DNA of 64,000 nucleotides from VAZQ01 sp963758945 (lineage in GTDB: Bacteria > Pseudomonadota > Alphaproteobacteria > Rhizobiales > Xanthobacteraceae), in assembly GCA_963758945.1 (NCBI GenBank), contig CAVWXY010000023.1:70709-134708 (forward strand), given 5' to 3'. This document shows positions 23,167-32,463 of the stretch, one piece after another (the first letter of the stretch is position 1; every line of letters starts with the position of its first letter). A program made the translations under genes and the position numbers. The notes under the pieces are model-generated. The model was not told the origin of the DNA, searched no databases, and was given only the letters and a program-made list of their open reading frames with translations.

Positions 23167-26100
23167 GTGTTCGTCCTGCCGCGATCGGTCTCGCCCACCG
23201 CCGCCAGCACCACGTTCGTAACTGGCTCGACGACGATCAACGCCGGCGCAACACTTACGGCCAATTCGATCACGGCAGGCGGCTATACGGTCAACCGGAT
23301 TTTCCCGGTGCTCACCTCGATCGAGCCGCTGACCGGGACATTCCCTAGTCCCCCCGCCACTACCGGCGATTTTACTGGGGCGACTGGCGTGACTCTTGTC
23401 CACAGCTCGCACGAGGTCTTCCTCGTCATCGACGCTGGTAGCACTCCGCTCTCCTGGACCGCCACCGCGGGAGTGGGAACCAGCGATTGGAACACTGGCA
23501 CCAACTGGTCCACCGGTGTCGTGCCGACGACCGACGACATCGCGCAGTTCAACCCTCTGGCCAACGTGATCACCACCATCGACATCCGGCAGCTCGGCAC
23601 GGAAGTCGGCGCCCTGCAGTTCAACGCCGGCGCGCCGGCCTATACCTTCAACATCACCGGAAGCAGCGGCGTGCCCTCCTCGCTCCTCATCCAGGGCGGC
23701 GGCGTCGCCGACATCTCGGGCAATGCGCCGACCTTCGTGGTGAGCGGCGTTGCCGGCGCGCTCGGAACACTGCAATTCAACAATGCGAGCACCGCGGACG
23801 ACGCGACCATCATCACCAATGCGTTCGGCCAGACGATCTTCTCCGGCAACAGCAGCGGCGGCTCCGCCCGCCTCATCACCAATGCGGGCGGGGTGGTCGA
23901 CTTCTCCGGAACCAGCGGTCTCGCCGGCAACAACCGGGTGACGGCCGGCTCGATCGAGGGCGCGGGCACCTACAATCTCGGTGCGAACACCCTCGTGGTC
24001 GGACTCAATGGCCTCAGCACCACGGTGAGCGGCACCATCAACGACGGCGGCATGAGCGGCGGCAGCGGCGCGTCGCTGGTCAAGGTCGGCGCCGGAACGC
24101 TGATCCTGACCGGCGCCAACACCTATACCGGCCTGACCGCGGTGCTGGGCGGCACGCTGCAGCTCGGCGACGGCGGCACCAGCGGCTCGATCCTCGGCAA
24201 CCTGTTCAACGCCACCACCTTCGCCATCAATCGCTCCGACACCTACACCTTCGGAGGCATCATCGTGGGCGGCGGCGCGTTCGTCCAGATGGGACCGGGC
24301 ACGACGGTATTCACGGGAAACAGTTTCTATACCGGCGGCACCACCATTAGCGTTGGCACCTTGCAACTCGGCAACGGCGGAACGAGCGGCGCCATCATCG
24401 GCGACGTGCTCAACAACGGCACGCTCGCGGTCAACCGCTCCGATACCCTCACCCTGGGCGGCGTCATCTCCGGAGCCGGCGCGTTCCAGCAGAACGGCGC
24501 CGGCACGACCATCCTGGCTGGCGACAACACCTATGGCGGCGGCACCACCATCAACGCCGGCACGCTGCAGCTCGGCGACGGCGGCGCGAGCGGCTCGATT
24601 CTCGGTGATGTGACGAACAACGGCACCTTTGCGGTCAATCGCGGCGACACCTATACCTTCGGCGGCGTCATTTCCGGAACCGGCGCCTTCGCGCAGGTGG
24701 GTCCCGGCACGACCATCCTCACCGCCGCCAACACCTATTCCGGCGGCACCATCATCAATGCCGGTGTGCTCGCGGTCGCAGCCGATGCCAATCTCGGCGC
24801 CGCGTCGAGCGGCCTCGCCTTCGGCGGCGGCACACTACAATTCCTCTCGGGCTTCACCACCAACCGCTCGGTCACGCTCAACGCCGGCGGCGGCACCATC
24901 GACACCAACGGCAACGACGCGACCCTCGCCGGCGTCGTCGGCGGCGGCGGCGGCCTGACCAAGATCGGCGACGGCACGCTGGAATTGGCGGGCGCCAACA
25001 GCTATGCCGGCGGCACCACGCTGGCGGGCGGGACCCTGCGGCTTGCGAACAATTCTGCGCTTGGCACCGGCGCGCTCACCACCACCGGCTCCGTGGTCGA
25101 TTACGCCAGCGGCGTCACCATCACGAATCCGATCGTAATCAACAGCAACACCACGCAGTTGCAGGTGACGAGTGGCACGGCGACGCAGGCCGGCGTGATT
25201 TCCGAGCTCAATGGGCCGCGCCCGCTCGAGAAGATCGGTGCCGGAACGCTCGTGCTCACCGGGGCGAACAGCTACAGCGGGCCGACCACCGTCAGCGCCG
25301 GCACGCTCATGGTCAACGGCTCGATCGCCAATTCGACGGTGACGGTGGCAAGCGGCGCGCTGCTTACCGGCACCGGCACCGTGGGCGCCACCGTGATCTC
25401 GAGCGGGGCAGGCTTCGCGCCCGGCCACTCGCCCGGTACGATCACGATCGGCGGCAATCTTGCGTTCCAGTCGGGCGCACTCTTTCTCGTGCAGGTCGAT
25501 CCGTCGATCGCATCGAGCGCCAACGTGATCACGGTCGGCAGCGCCATGCTGGCCGGCACGGTGGGAGCGACGTTTACATCGGGAAGCTACGTGACGCGGA
25601 CCTATACCATCCTCTCGGCCGCGGGCGGGCTCAACGGCACCACCTTCAATGCCTTGACGACGAGCAATCTGCCGGCCGGCTTCAGCGCGAGCCTCAGCTA
25701 CACCGATCATGACGCGATCCTGAACCTCACCGCGTCGCTGGGCGGCGGCGGCGCGGGCGCGGGCGGGCTCGGCACCCCGGGGCTGAGCCGGAACCAGCGC
25801 AATGTCGCGGGCGCGCTCAACAACTTCTTCAACAACGGCGGGACCCTGCCGCCCGCCTTCGTGAGCGTGTTCGGCCTCACCGGCGGCAATCTCGCCAATG
25901 CGCTGTCGCAGCTCTCCGGCGAAGCCGCCACCGTCGGCCAGCAGGTGGGCTTCCAGATGACCAACCAGTTCCTCTCGCTGATGCTCGACCCGTTCGTCGA
26001 CGGCAGGAGCGGCGTCGGTGGCGCAGGCGGGCCCGCGCTCGGATTCGCGCCGGAGCGCGAGCCGGTGCCGGATGACGTCGCGCTCGCCTATTCCTCGGTG

Positions 26101-26970
26101 CTCAAGGCGCCGCCGCAGGCATCGACCTTCGGGCAGCGCTGGAGCGTGTGGGGCGGCGCCTACGGCGGCGCGAACCGCACGTCGGGCGATCCGGCCGTGG
26201 TCGGCAGCCACGACCTCTCGGCCAGCACGGCGGGCTTTGCCGGCGGTTTCGACTATGCCGTCACGCCCGGCACTGTCGTGGGCCTGGCGTTCGCCGGCGG
26301 CGGCACCAACTGGAGCCTGGCGCAGGGCCTGGGCGGCGGCAGGAGCGATGCCTTCCAGGCCGGCGCCTACGGCGCCACGCGCTGGGGTCCCGCCTATCTC
26401 GCCGCCGCCTTCGCCTTCACCAATCATTGGATGTCGACCGATCGCTTCGCTTTCGGCGACCACCTGACCGCCGACTTCAACGCGCAGAGCTACGGCGGGC
26501 GGCTCGAAGGCGGCTACCGCTTCGGGACGCGGTACGGAGGGATCACGCCCTACGCCGCGATCCAGGCGCAGAGCTTCCACACGCCCGGCTACGCCGAGAC
26601 CGGCTTGATCCCCAACGGCTTTGCGCTCGGCTTCAACGGCCGCGACGCGACCGACACCAGGAGCGAGCTGGGCGCACGCTTCGACCGGGTGCTGGCGTTC
26701 TACACCAACGCGGTGCTGGCGCTGCGTGGGCGGCTGGCCTGGGCGCACGACTGGGTGAGCGATCCGACGCTCACCCCACTGTTCCAGGCACTGCCCGGCG
26801 CGAGCTTCATCGTCAACGGCGCGACGCCGGCGAAGAATTCCGCGCTGGTCTCGGCCGGCGCGGAATATCGCCTCGCCAACGGGATCACGCTGCTCGCCAA
26901 GTTCGACGGCGAGTTCGCTGCCCACTCCTCCACCTATGCCGGCACTGGCACCGTGCGCTACGTGTGGTGA
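23167..26970 (+). CDS. autotransporter with PATR-type repeats, apparently lacking its signal peptide
   Basis: This 1267-residue type V secretion protein has a beta-helix passenger (about 1-880) rich in GAGTLILTGANTYTG-type autotransporter repeats. A linker (about 860-905) leads to a C-terminal beta-barrel (about 980-1267) with FGQRWSVWGGAYGG and a terminal aromatic residue (YVW), as needed for Bam-mediated outer membrane insertion. The start is odd: the frame opens after a TAA at 23155-23157 and the first codon is a GTG giving MFVLPRSVSPTAAS, with no signal peptide, and only 216 bases separate it from the previous gene. The first 90 residues look like the middle of a passenger. It is probably 5'-truncated or rearranged, so it may not be exported. 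Confidence 0.75.
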   Translation: MFVLPRSVSPTAASTTFVTGSTTINAGATLTANSITAGGYTVNRIFPVLTSIEPLTGTFPSPPATTGDFTGATGVTLVHSSHEVFLVIDAGSTPLSWTATAGVGTSDWNTGTNWSTGVVPTTDDIAQFNPLANVITTIDIRQLGTEVGALQFNAGAPAYTFNITGSSGVPSSLLIQGGGVADISGNAPTFVVSGVAGALGTLQFNNASTADDATIITNAFGQTIFSGNSSGGSARLITNAGGVVDFSGTSGLAGNNRVTAGSIEGAGTYNLGANTLVVGLNGLSTTVSGTINDGGMSGGSGASLVKVGAGTLILTGANTYTGLTAVLGGTLQLGDGGTSGSILGNLFNATTFAINRSDTYTFGGIIVGGGAFVQMGPGTTVFTGNSFYTGGTTISVGTLQLGNGGTSGAIIGDVLNNGTLAVNRSDTLTLGGVISGAGAFQQNGAGTTILAGDNTYGGGTTINAGTLQLGDGGASGSILGDVTNNGTFAVNRGDTYTFGGVISGTGAFAQVGPGTTILTAANTYSGGTIINAGVLAVAADANLGAASSGLAFGGGTLQFLSGFTTNRSVTLNAGGGTIDTNGNDATLAGVVGGGGGLTKIGDGTLELAGANSYAGGTTLAGGTLRLANNSALGTGALTTTGSVVDYASGVTITNPIVINSNTTQLQVTSGTATQAGVISELNGPRPLEKIGAGTLVLTGANSYSGPTTVSAGTLMVNGSIANSTVTVASGALLTGTGTVGATVISSGAGFAPGHSPGTITIGGNLAFQSGALFLVQVDPSIASSANVITVGSAMLAGTVGATFTSGSYVTRTYTILSAAGGLNGTTFNALTTSNLPAGFSASLSYTDHDAILNLTASLGGGGAGAGGLGTPGLSRNQRNVAGALNNFFNNGGTLPPAFVSVFGLTGGNLANALSQLSGEAATVGQQVGFQMTNQFLSLMLDPFVDGRSGVGGAGGPALGFAPEREPVPDDVALAYSSVLKAPPQASTFGQRWSVWGGAYGGANRTSGDPAVVGSHDLSASTAGFAGGFDYAVTPGTVVGLAFAGGGTNWSLAQGLGGGRSDAFQAGAYGATRWGPAYLAAAFAFTNHWMSTDRFAFGDHLTADFNAQSYGGRLEGGYRFGTRYGGITPYAAIQAQSFHTPGYAETGLIPNGFALGFNGRDATDTRSELGARFDRVLAFYTNAVLALRGRLAWAHDWVSDPTLTPLFQALPGASFIVNGATPAKNSALVSAGAEYRLANGITLLAKFDGEFAAHSSTYAGTGTVRYVW
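24151..24762 (+). repeat. three 204-bp in-frame tandem repeats in autotransporter passenger
   Basis: Units start at 24151, 24355 and 24559, each GGCAC followed by CTGCAGCTCGGC or a close variant, and each encodes 68 residues of the form GTLQLGDGG, NNGTFAVNRSDTYTFGG, GTTILTGANTYSGGTT. A fourth, diverged unit starts at about 24763. Such exact spacing is prone to unit gain or loss and to assembly collapse. Confidence 0.75.
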
Positions 26971-27606
26971 GGCAGCCCTATCCGCGCATCAGGCTATATC
27001 GGGAGGAGGGTTCACTTGGCCAAGGCAACGCGGGCGATCAGCTCGGGGCAGATGACCCATCTCAGCAGTTCACGCGGCCATCCTTGTTGAGCACCCAATT
27101 ACGGCAGCTATCCCATTTCGGGGGCCGCCGCTGGCTGCCTCCGGCGCTCGATTGGCGCTTTCGCGGCAGTCTCCGCCTTGTCTCTATCGGCATCCAAAAT
27201 GATTCCGCCGTCTAATGTGACGCCCGTCGCGCCCTCGAATACAAACCAGCGCCAAACGATGCCATTACGGCGCACGTTGCGTCGAACCCGGTAGCGGTAG
27301 TTCATGCGCTGCATGTGGCGGAATATGGCTCGGAAATCTGGCGGTTTCCAGGGCGACGCAGTTCCAATGCGTTGTCATGCCAATGTCACATTCAAGGTGA
27401 GTTTTCATTGCCGTCCATGAAGGCTGGACGCCAGAACGCGTGAGCAAACACTTTCGAACCTCGCGTATTGCCAAGCCATATAAAGAGGCTAGTGTTCTGG
27501 AGGCCTACGAGTTGCGCTAACCGCTCAGCCCCTATCACCCGCCCAAGCTTGCAGTCCGTGCCACTTTGGGTCGATCGCTTGCGTTCGCGAACTCGCATCG
27601 TCCTGG
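26971..27606. other. lower-GC intergenic stretch
   Basis: The stretch is visibly more AT-rich than its flanks and has no strong gene apart from a possible small leftward frame (27108-27305). It may be a remnant of an inserted segment between the autotransporter and the ihfA-like gene. I see no IS ends or tRNA here. Confidence 0.4.
27108..27305 (-). CDS. small hypothetical protein
   Basis: About 65 residues begin MNYRYRVRRNVRRNGIVWRW and continue with a plausible beta-strand pattern, ILDADRDKAETAAKAAI-like helix and basic tail. The amino acid pattern (conserved-looking W/F, D-rich helix cap) looks more protein-like than the other frames here, but no ribosome binding site is seen and I recognise no family. 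A start three codons earlier (27314) is also possible. Confidence 0.3.
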   Translation of the reverse strand: MNYRYRVRRNVRRNGIVWRWFVFEGATGVTLDGGIILDADRDKAETAAKAPIERRRQPAAAPEMG

Positions 27607-27912
27607 ATGCCGAGGATGGCGCGAAAGACAGTGAAGCGCGCGCACTTGTACGATGCCGTCTACCAGGCGGCCCATGTGTCGCGCGCAGAGTCGGTGGCGC
27701 TGGTCGGGCTGGTGCTAAAGGAAATCGCCGATTGTCTCGTGCGCGGGGAAGCGGTCAAGCTCTCCTCCTTCGGCTCTTTCATTGTTCGTCATTCGCGCCA
27801 GAGAACCGGCCGCAACCCCAAGACTGGCAAGGAAGTATCCATTCCGGCGCGTCGCGCGGTCTTGTTCAAGCCGTCTGCCGTTCTGACCGAACGCATCAAC
27901 TCCTCGCTTTGA
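27607..27912 (+). CDS. integration host factor alpha-like DNA-bending protein
   Basis: This 101-residue protein of the HU/IHF family has the IHF-alpha hallmarks VKLSSFGSFIVR and RTGRNPKTGKEVSIPARRAVLFKPS, whose proline arm inserts into the minor groove. It would act as a heterodimer with IHF-beta, encoded elsewhere. The sequence is fairly diverged at the N terminus (HLYDAVYQAAHVSRAESVALVGLV), and the gene is not in the usual pheT-ihfA context, so it is probably a second, accessory copy. The start may instead be ATG 27616 (MARKTVKR). Confidence 0.85.
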   Translation: MPRMARKTVKRAHLYDAVYQAAHVSRAESVALVGLVLKEIADCLVRGEAVKLSSFGSFIVRHSRQRTGRNPKTGKEVSIPARRAVLFKPSAVLTERINSSL

Positions 27913-28065
27913 AAAGCCTCGGGCTCCGCCGCGGCCCTCCGTTCCGCCTTGGATCAACAGCGTCGGTTTCGCAATACGCCGGATGCGTTCGCTCATCCCT
28001 CGATAGCGCTGTGCCGGCAGAGACTTTAACTTGTGGAAATCGGCGCTCCTGGTAGCCGGGTGGGA

Positions 28066-29760
28066 ATGATGATGTCCATGCCGACGCAATCGATCATCGA
28101 TACGCGACGCGACCAAATGTTCCCCGTACTCGAACCGGGGGAGATCGAGCGGGTGCATCGGTTTGGCGAGGCCCGTTCCTATCGCGCGGGCGACGCGCTG
28201 GCCCAGATCGGCGATGTGGGCCCCGGCCTGATGATCATCTTGGCCGGCAATGTCGACATCACCCGGCGCGGCCAAACGGGCCACCGCGAGCCAATCGTCA
28301 CCTACGGCCCCGGCGCGTTCATGGGCGAACTGGCGCAACTGGCCGGGCGGCCGGCTCTGATCGACGCCCACGCGCAGGGACCAGTGGAGGCCTTGATCAT
28401 CGCGCCGGAGCGGCTGCGCGCCTTGCTGATCTCCGAGGCGGAACTCGGGGAGCGCATCATGCGCGCGCTCATTCTGCGCCGCGTCGGCCTGATCGAACTG
28501 GGGGCCGGCGGACCGGTCATCGTCGGCCGCGCCGAGAACGGCGACGTGCTTCGGCTCGAAGGTTTTCTCCGCCGCAACGGCCACCCGCATCAGAGGCTCA
28601 ATCCCGACACTGATCCGGAGGCGAAGGCGCTGATTGATCGCTTCCACGTCGACGCCGCTCAATTGCCGATCGTGCTGTGCCCGGGCGGAGAGCTGCTGCG
28701 TAATCCGAGCGAGATCGAGCTCGCCCGTTGCATCGGACTGGTGGGGCCGATCGATCCGAACCGCGTCTACGACGTCGCCATCGTGGGCGCCGGCCCGGCT
28801 GGCCTCGCTACCGCCGTCTATGCAGGCTCCGAAGGGCTCTCCGTCCTGGTACTCGACTGCCGCGCATTCGGCGGTCAGGCCGGCGCCTCGGCCCGGATCG
28901 AGAACTACCTTGGCTTTCCGACCGGGATCACCGGCATGGCCCTGATGGCGCGTGCCTACACCCAGGCGCAAAAGTTCGGGGTCGAGATGGCTATTCCGGC
29001 CGAGGTGATCGGACTGCAGCCCCGGGGCGGTCCGGATGAAAGCCGCTTCGTCTTGCAGTTGTCCGGCGGCGAACGCGTTGGCGCGCGCTCGATCGTGATC
29101 GCGAGCGGCGCCCGCTATCGGCGGCTCGCGGTCGAGAACCTGGACGCGTTCGAGGCCTCGAGCGTGCACTATTGGGCCTCGCCGCTCGAGGCGAAGCTGT
29201 GCGCCGGGCAGGAGGTGGCATTGGTGGGCGCCGGCAATTCGGCGGGGCAAGCGACGGTCTACTTGGCCGGGCGAGCCTCGAAGGTATGGCTCCTGGCGCG
29301 CGGGCCGGACCTCGCGGCGAGCATGTCGCGATATCTCGTCGAGCGCATCGTGGGCCTCCCCAACGTGGAGGTGCTGACGCAAACCAGCGTCACCGGCCTC
29401 GAAGGCCGCGACGGTATGCTGAAGGCGATCCGCTGGCGTCGAGGCGCGTCAGGGAAGGAAGTCCCACTGCCGATTCAACACCTATTTCTCTTCATCGGAG
29501 CCAAGCCGAACACGGATTGGTTGTCCGGCTCGGGCGTAGCGCTGGATCCCAGAGGATTCATATTGACCGGCGCCGACACCAGCGAGAACCGCCGACCGCT
29601 GGAGACGAGTCGACGAGGCGTGTTCGCGATCGGCGACATCCGCTCAGGTTCGGTGAAGCGCGTCGCCGCCGCAGTCGGCGAAGGTGCGCAAGTCGTAGCG
29701 ACGCTGCATGCGGCTTTGGCCGCCGTCGGCCGCGGATCGCCCGCGATCGCAAACCAGTGA
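28066..29760 (+). CDS. cyclic nucleotide-binding domain / thioredoxin reductase-like fusion
   Basis: This protein of about 564 residues has an N-terminal cNMP-binding (CAP-effector) domain (about 15-125; GALMGELAQLAG-type core, here FMGELAQLAGRPALIDAHA). A thioredoxin-like linker (about 150-225) follows, then a C-terminal flavoprotein domain (about 235-555) with VAIVGAGPAGLATAVYAGSEG for FAD and VALVGAGNSAGQATVYLAG for NADPH. The redox CxxC of classical thioredoxin reductase is absent; the equivalent place reads HYWASPLEAKLCAG, as is usual for this fusion family. It could therefore be a cNMP-gated ferredoxin/flavin reductase rather than a disulfide reductase. Start codons GTG 28033 to ATG 28078 are all possible. 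Confidence 0.85.
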   Translation: MMMSMPTQSIIDTRRDQMFPVLEPGEIERVHRFGEARSYRAGDALAQIGDVGPGLMIILAGNVDITRRGQTGHREPIVTYGPGAFMGELAQLAGRPALIDAHAQGPVEALIIAPERLRALLISEAELGERIMRALILRRVGLIELGAGGPVIVGRAENGDVLRLEGFLRRNGHPHQRLNPDTDPEAKALIDRFHVDAAQLPIVLCPGGELLRNPSEIELARCIGLVGPIDPNRVYDVAIVGAGPAGLATAVYAGSEGLSVLVLDCRAFGGQAGASARIENYLGFPTGITGMALMARAYTQAQKFGVEMAIPAEVIGLQPRGGPDESRFVLQLSGGERVGARSIVIASGARYRRLAVENLDAFEASSVHYWASPLEAKLCAGQEVALVGAGNSAGQATVYLAGRASKVWLLARGPDLAASMSRYLVERIVGLPNVEVLTQTSVTGLEGRDGMLKAIRWRRGASGKEVPLPIQHLFLFIGAKPNTDWLSGSGVALDPRGFILTGADTSENRRPLETSRRGVFAIGDIRSGSVKRVAAAVGEGAQVVATLHAALAAVGRGSPAIANQ

Positions 29761-29843
29761 GGGCGAGTCTTACCCGAGTCGATGATCCGTCGGCGGCCTC
29801 GGCACAGTGCCTCTCCCGCAATGGTACTCCCGCGGCAAGAAAC

Positions 29844-32378
29844 TCATCGTTCGGAGGCGGAGCCGCCGATCTCGCCGATGCGCCGGCGCAAGCCTGCGAT
29901 CAGCTCGCTGCTATGGGTGAGATATTTCTCCTCGGCGTCGAGGATGCGGCGGAACCCCCGTTTCTTCAGCGCCAGGATGTCGATCGGGGCTCCTCTCGGG
30001 TCGAGTCCGGCCGCGTCGCAGACGATGTCGATCAACCGGTCCAGGGCGTGCAGGCGGCCGAGAAGGTAGTCGTTCTCGCGGTAGGCGCGCGACAGGAAGG
30101 CGGCGAAATGGCTGAAGCCGACGCCCTTCAGGCTCTCGACACCGTCGAAACCTTCGAGCGTGTGGGCATCCTGCGGGCTTATGCGGTCGATCAGGATCTC
30201 GTTGATCTCGCCGATCTGACGCGCGACCATCATCGGAAAGGTCAACACGTCCCAGAACGGAAAGCCGAGATAATTGACCAGCACCTCCCGGCGGGCGCCG
30301 GGATGCCAATCAGCTGGATCGAGCGAGGCCAGGAGGTCGTCGAGATCGCGCGTGCTGGCAGCGAGATCGATCTCGCCCGCGATCCGAGCGATCAGCTGGT
30401 CGAGCTTGGCGGCATGCTGCTCCACGAATGTCCTCGCATAGGCTGCGAGATGCTTGACCTCGCCGGCTGACGGCATGGAAGGAAAAATATCCGCCACCAT
30501 GTCGCGGATCTCGTGGCTGTAATACTTGGCGTTCTCGCGTTGCCGCAGCGCATCGCGGCGGCCGTAGAACTCGCGCTTGAGCCGGTCGACCATCGCCACA
30601 GTCAGACCGGCGAAGCGGTCCTGCCCAAGCAGCTGATAGAGCCTGTTCTGTCCCTCGATCAGGAAATGCAGGCGCCGCTCACGGTATTTCACGTCGAAGG
30701 CGAGGAGGTATTTCACCCAGGCGGGGAGATGCTCGGCGGTCTGCACCTCGAATTCGAGCGCTTCGCTGTCCGCGCGTTCGTAGACGATGCCCTTGTGCAC
30801 CGCCCAGGCGTCGATGATCTCGGCCACCACCCGCGACATCGGGGATTGCGCGGGCACGCCGCGCAGCTTGACGATGAGTTCCGCGCCGAAGGCGCGCACC
30901 GAGGCGAGCTTGAGCCGCACATAGGACTGGTAGGCGAAGCCGGCGTCGCGCGCGACCCGCGAGTTCACCTGCTCGCGCCAGCCACGCACCTCCTCCGTCG
31001 AGATCACGCGATCGAAGGCGGCGGTAACGACCTTGCCGACCAATTCGCTGACATGCGGGCGGGCGCTGTCGATGATCGCCCGCAGCCGCCGGACCCGTTC
31101 GTTGAACTCCACCACTCGGCCGAGTTCGTCGGCCACCGGCTGCGAGCTCGGGATATCGGAGAGCGCTCCGCGCATGGTCGCGAAGAAACCCGGAGTCTTG
31201 TGGTGGCGTTGCGGCACCGGAGATGCCGGGTGCGGATCGATGTAAATCAGGCGCCGGTCGACCTCGCGAAAGGCCGGCCGCCCGTGGATCGCTGCGATCG
31301 CTTCCGAGAAAGGCCGGTTGTTGAGCACCGATCCGTCCAGAAACGACGCGGTCGTGGGGTCGATGCCGGCGCGCAGGTGGTTGGAGAAGCTCTTGGCGAT
31401 GAACTCGGCGCGGCGCGGCCAGCTCGCCTGCTTTTGCGCCAGCACCTCGTCCATTTCCACGATCCGCGCCGGCGGGAAGGCTCCGGGGAACGACGAGGTC
31501 GCCCGCGCGGCGAACGCCAGGCTTCCGGCATTGTCCAGGTCGAAATCGGTCTCGACCGCGCCGTCCGAGTGCCGGCGATAGCCGAAGTGCAGCACATGGC
31601 GGTGATCCAGCTCGTGAATGAGCGGCGGATCGTGGATTTGCACGAGCTGCTGGTAGCCATAGTAGTCGGTCAACGTGACGAACAGGTCGAGCGCGTGGCC
31701 GGAGGGGAGCAGCGACGCCGTTGGGCTCTTGATCGCGCCCATGGCCGCGACGGCATCGTACATCAATCCCGCCATGATGCGCCCGTCGAGCGGCGGCCGG
31801 AACCAGCGCGAGCGCACAAACAGCGAAAGCTTGCGGCGCACCTCCATGTCGGTGATCGCACGGAAACTGCCGGTCTTGGCGGCGACCCAGATCAGCGGCT
31901 GGAGGAACCACTTGCTCCAGCGACGCGCGCGCGCCTGGGTCGAAAGCAGCACCTCGACGTCGGCATTTTCGAGCCACAGGGCGCGCTGCGCGCCGACCGG
32001 CAGGTCGTGGCTCAGGGCGCGCGCGAGCATGGTACCGTTGATACCGCCGGCCGAGGCGCCGGCGATGATGTCCACTATCACCCGCAGTTCGACGTTGCGG
32101 CCGATATCGCGCAAGAGCTCGAAATAGACCTCCTCCGTGTCGTATTCGGGATTCGTCCTGTCGACCTGGTCGAAGAACGACGCGGCCGCGCGGCGCGAGC
32201 GATCCGCGATCGCGTGCAGCCTGCTCGAGGCGCGCACCAGCTTGAGGATCTCCTTGCTGATGCCGTGCATGTAGATGGCGAGCGAAACGCCGCCGAAACA
32301 GACGAGCGCAATGCGAAGTTCCTTCTCGCGCAAGGTGCCCTCAGCCAGATGACTCGCCGGTGCCCCGGCCCAGATCAT
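29844..32378 (-). CDS. patatin-like protein with C-terminal DUF3376-type region
   Basis: This 844-residue protein begins with a patatin-like phospholipase domain (about 20-370): ALVCFGGVSLAIYMHGI forms the oxyanion-hole region, GASAG (107-111) carries nucleophile S109, and DGS (348-350) supplies D348, so the Ser-Asp dyad is intact. The long C-terminal helical region (about 400-830) matches the extension of actinobacterial/proteobacterial patatin-like proteins (DUF3376). The function is probably lipid acyl hydrolysis. An in-frame extension upstream to 32675 overlaps the threonine ammonia-lyase gene and looks non-coding, so I start at ATG 32378. Confidence 0.85.
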   Translation of the reverse strand: MIWAGAPASHLAEGTLREKELRIALVCFGGVSLAIYMHGISKEILKLVRASSRLHAIADRSRRAAASFFDQVDRTNPEYDTEEVYFELLRDIGRNVELRVIVDIIAGASAGGINGTMLARALSHDLPVGAQRALWLENADVEVLLSTQARARRWSKWFLQPLIWVAAKTGSFRAITDMEVRRKLSLFVRSRWFRPPLDGRIMAGLMYDAVAAMGAIKSPTASLLPSGHALDLFVTLTDYYGYQQLVQIHDPPLIHELDHRHVLHFGYRRHSDGAVETDFDLDNAGSLAFAARATSSFPGAFPPARIVEMDEVLAQKQASWPRRAEFIAKSFSNHLRAGIDPTTASFLDGSVLNNRPFSEAIAAIHGRPAFREVDRRLIYIDPHPASPVPQRHHKTPGFFATMRGALSDIPSSQPVADELGRVVEFNERVRRLRAIIDSARPHVSELVGKVVTAAFDRVISTEEVRGWREQVNSRVARDAGFAYQSYVRLKLASVRAFGAELIVKLRGVPAQSPMSRVVAEIIDAWAVHKGIVYERADSEALEFEVQTAEHLPAWVKYLLAFDVKYRERRLHFLIEGQNRLYQLLGQDRFAGLTVAMVDRLKREFYGRRDALRQRENAKYYSHEIRDMVADIFPSMPSAGEVKHLAAYARTFVEQHAAKLDQLIARIAGEIDLAASTRDLDDLLASLDPADWHPGARREVLVNYLGFPFWDVLTFPMMVARQIGEINEILIDRISPQDAHTLEGFDGVESLKGVGFSHFAAFLSRAYRENDYLLGRLHALDRLIDIVCDAAGLDPRGAPIDILALKKRGFRRILDAEEKYLTHSSELIAGLRRRIGEIGGSASER

Positions 32379-32463
32379 GGCGAGGGAACCGGCGGACGGG
32401 AAGTCCTTCCTGCGTCGCGGTGCAGCGGCGCGCTCGTGCGGCGCCGCACCGCACTTGGGCCGA

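Noticed and set aside
24835..26925. 696-residue leftward frame antisense to the autotransporter
   Set aside because: The sequence is low-complexity Arg/Ala/Gly-rich, the mirror of repetitive GC-rich passenger and barrel codons. No domain is visible.
28066..29760. Ordinary thioredoxin reductase trxB
   Set aside because: The CxxC redox pair is absent and a cNMP-binding domain is fused at the N terminus.
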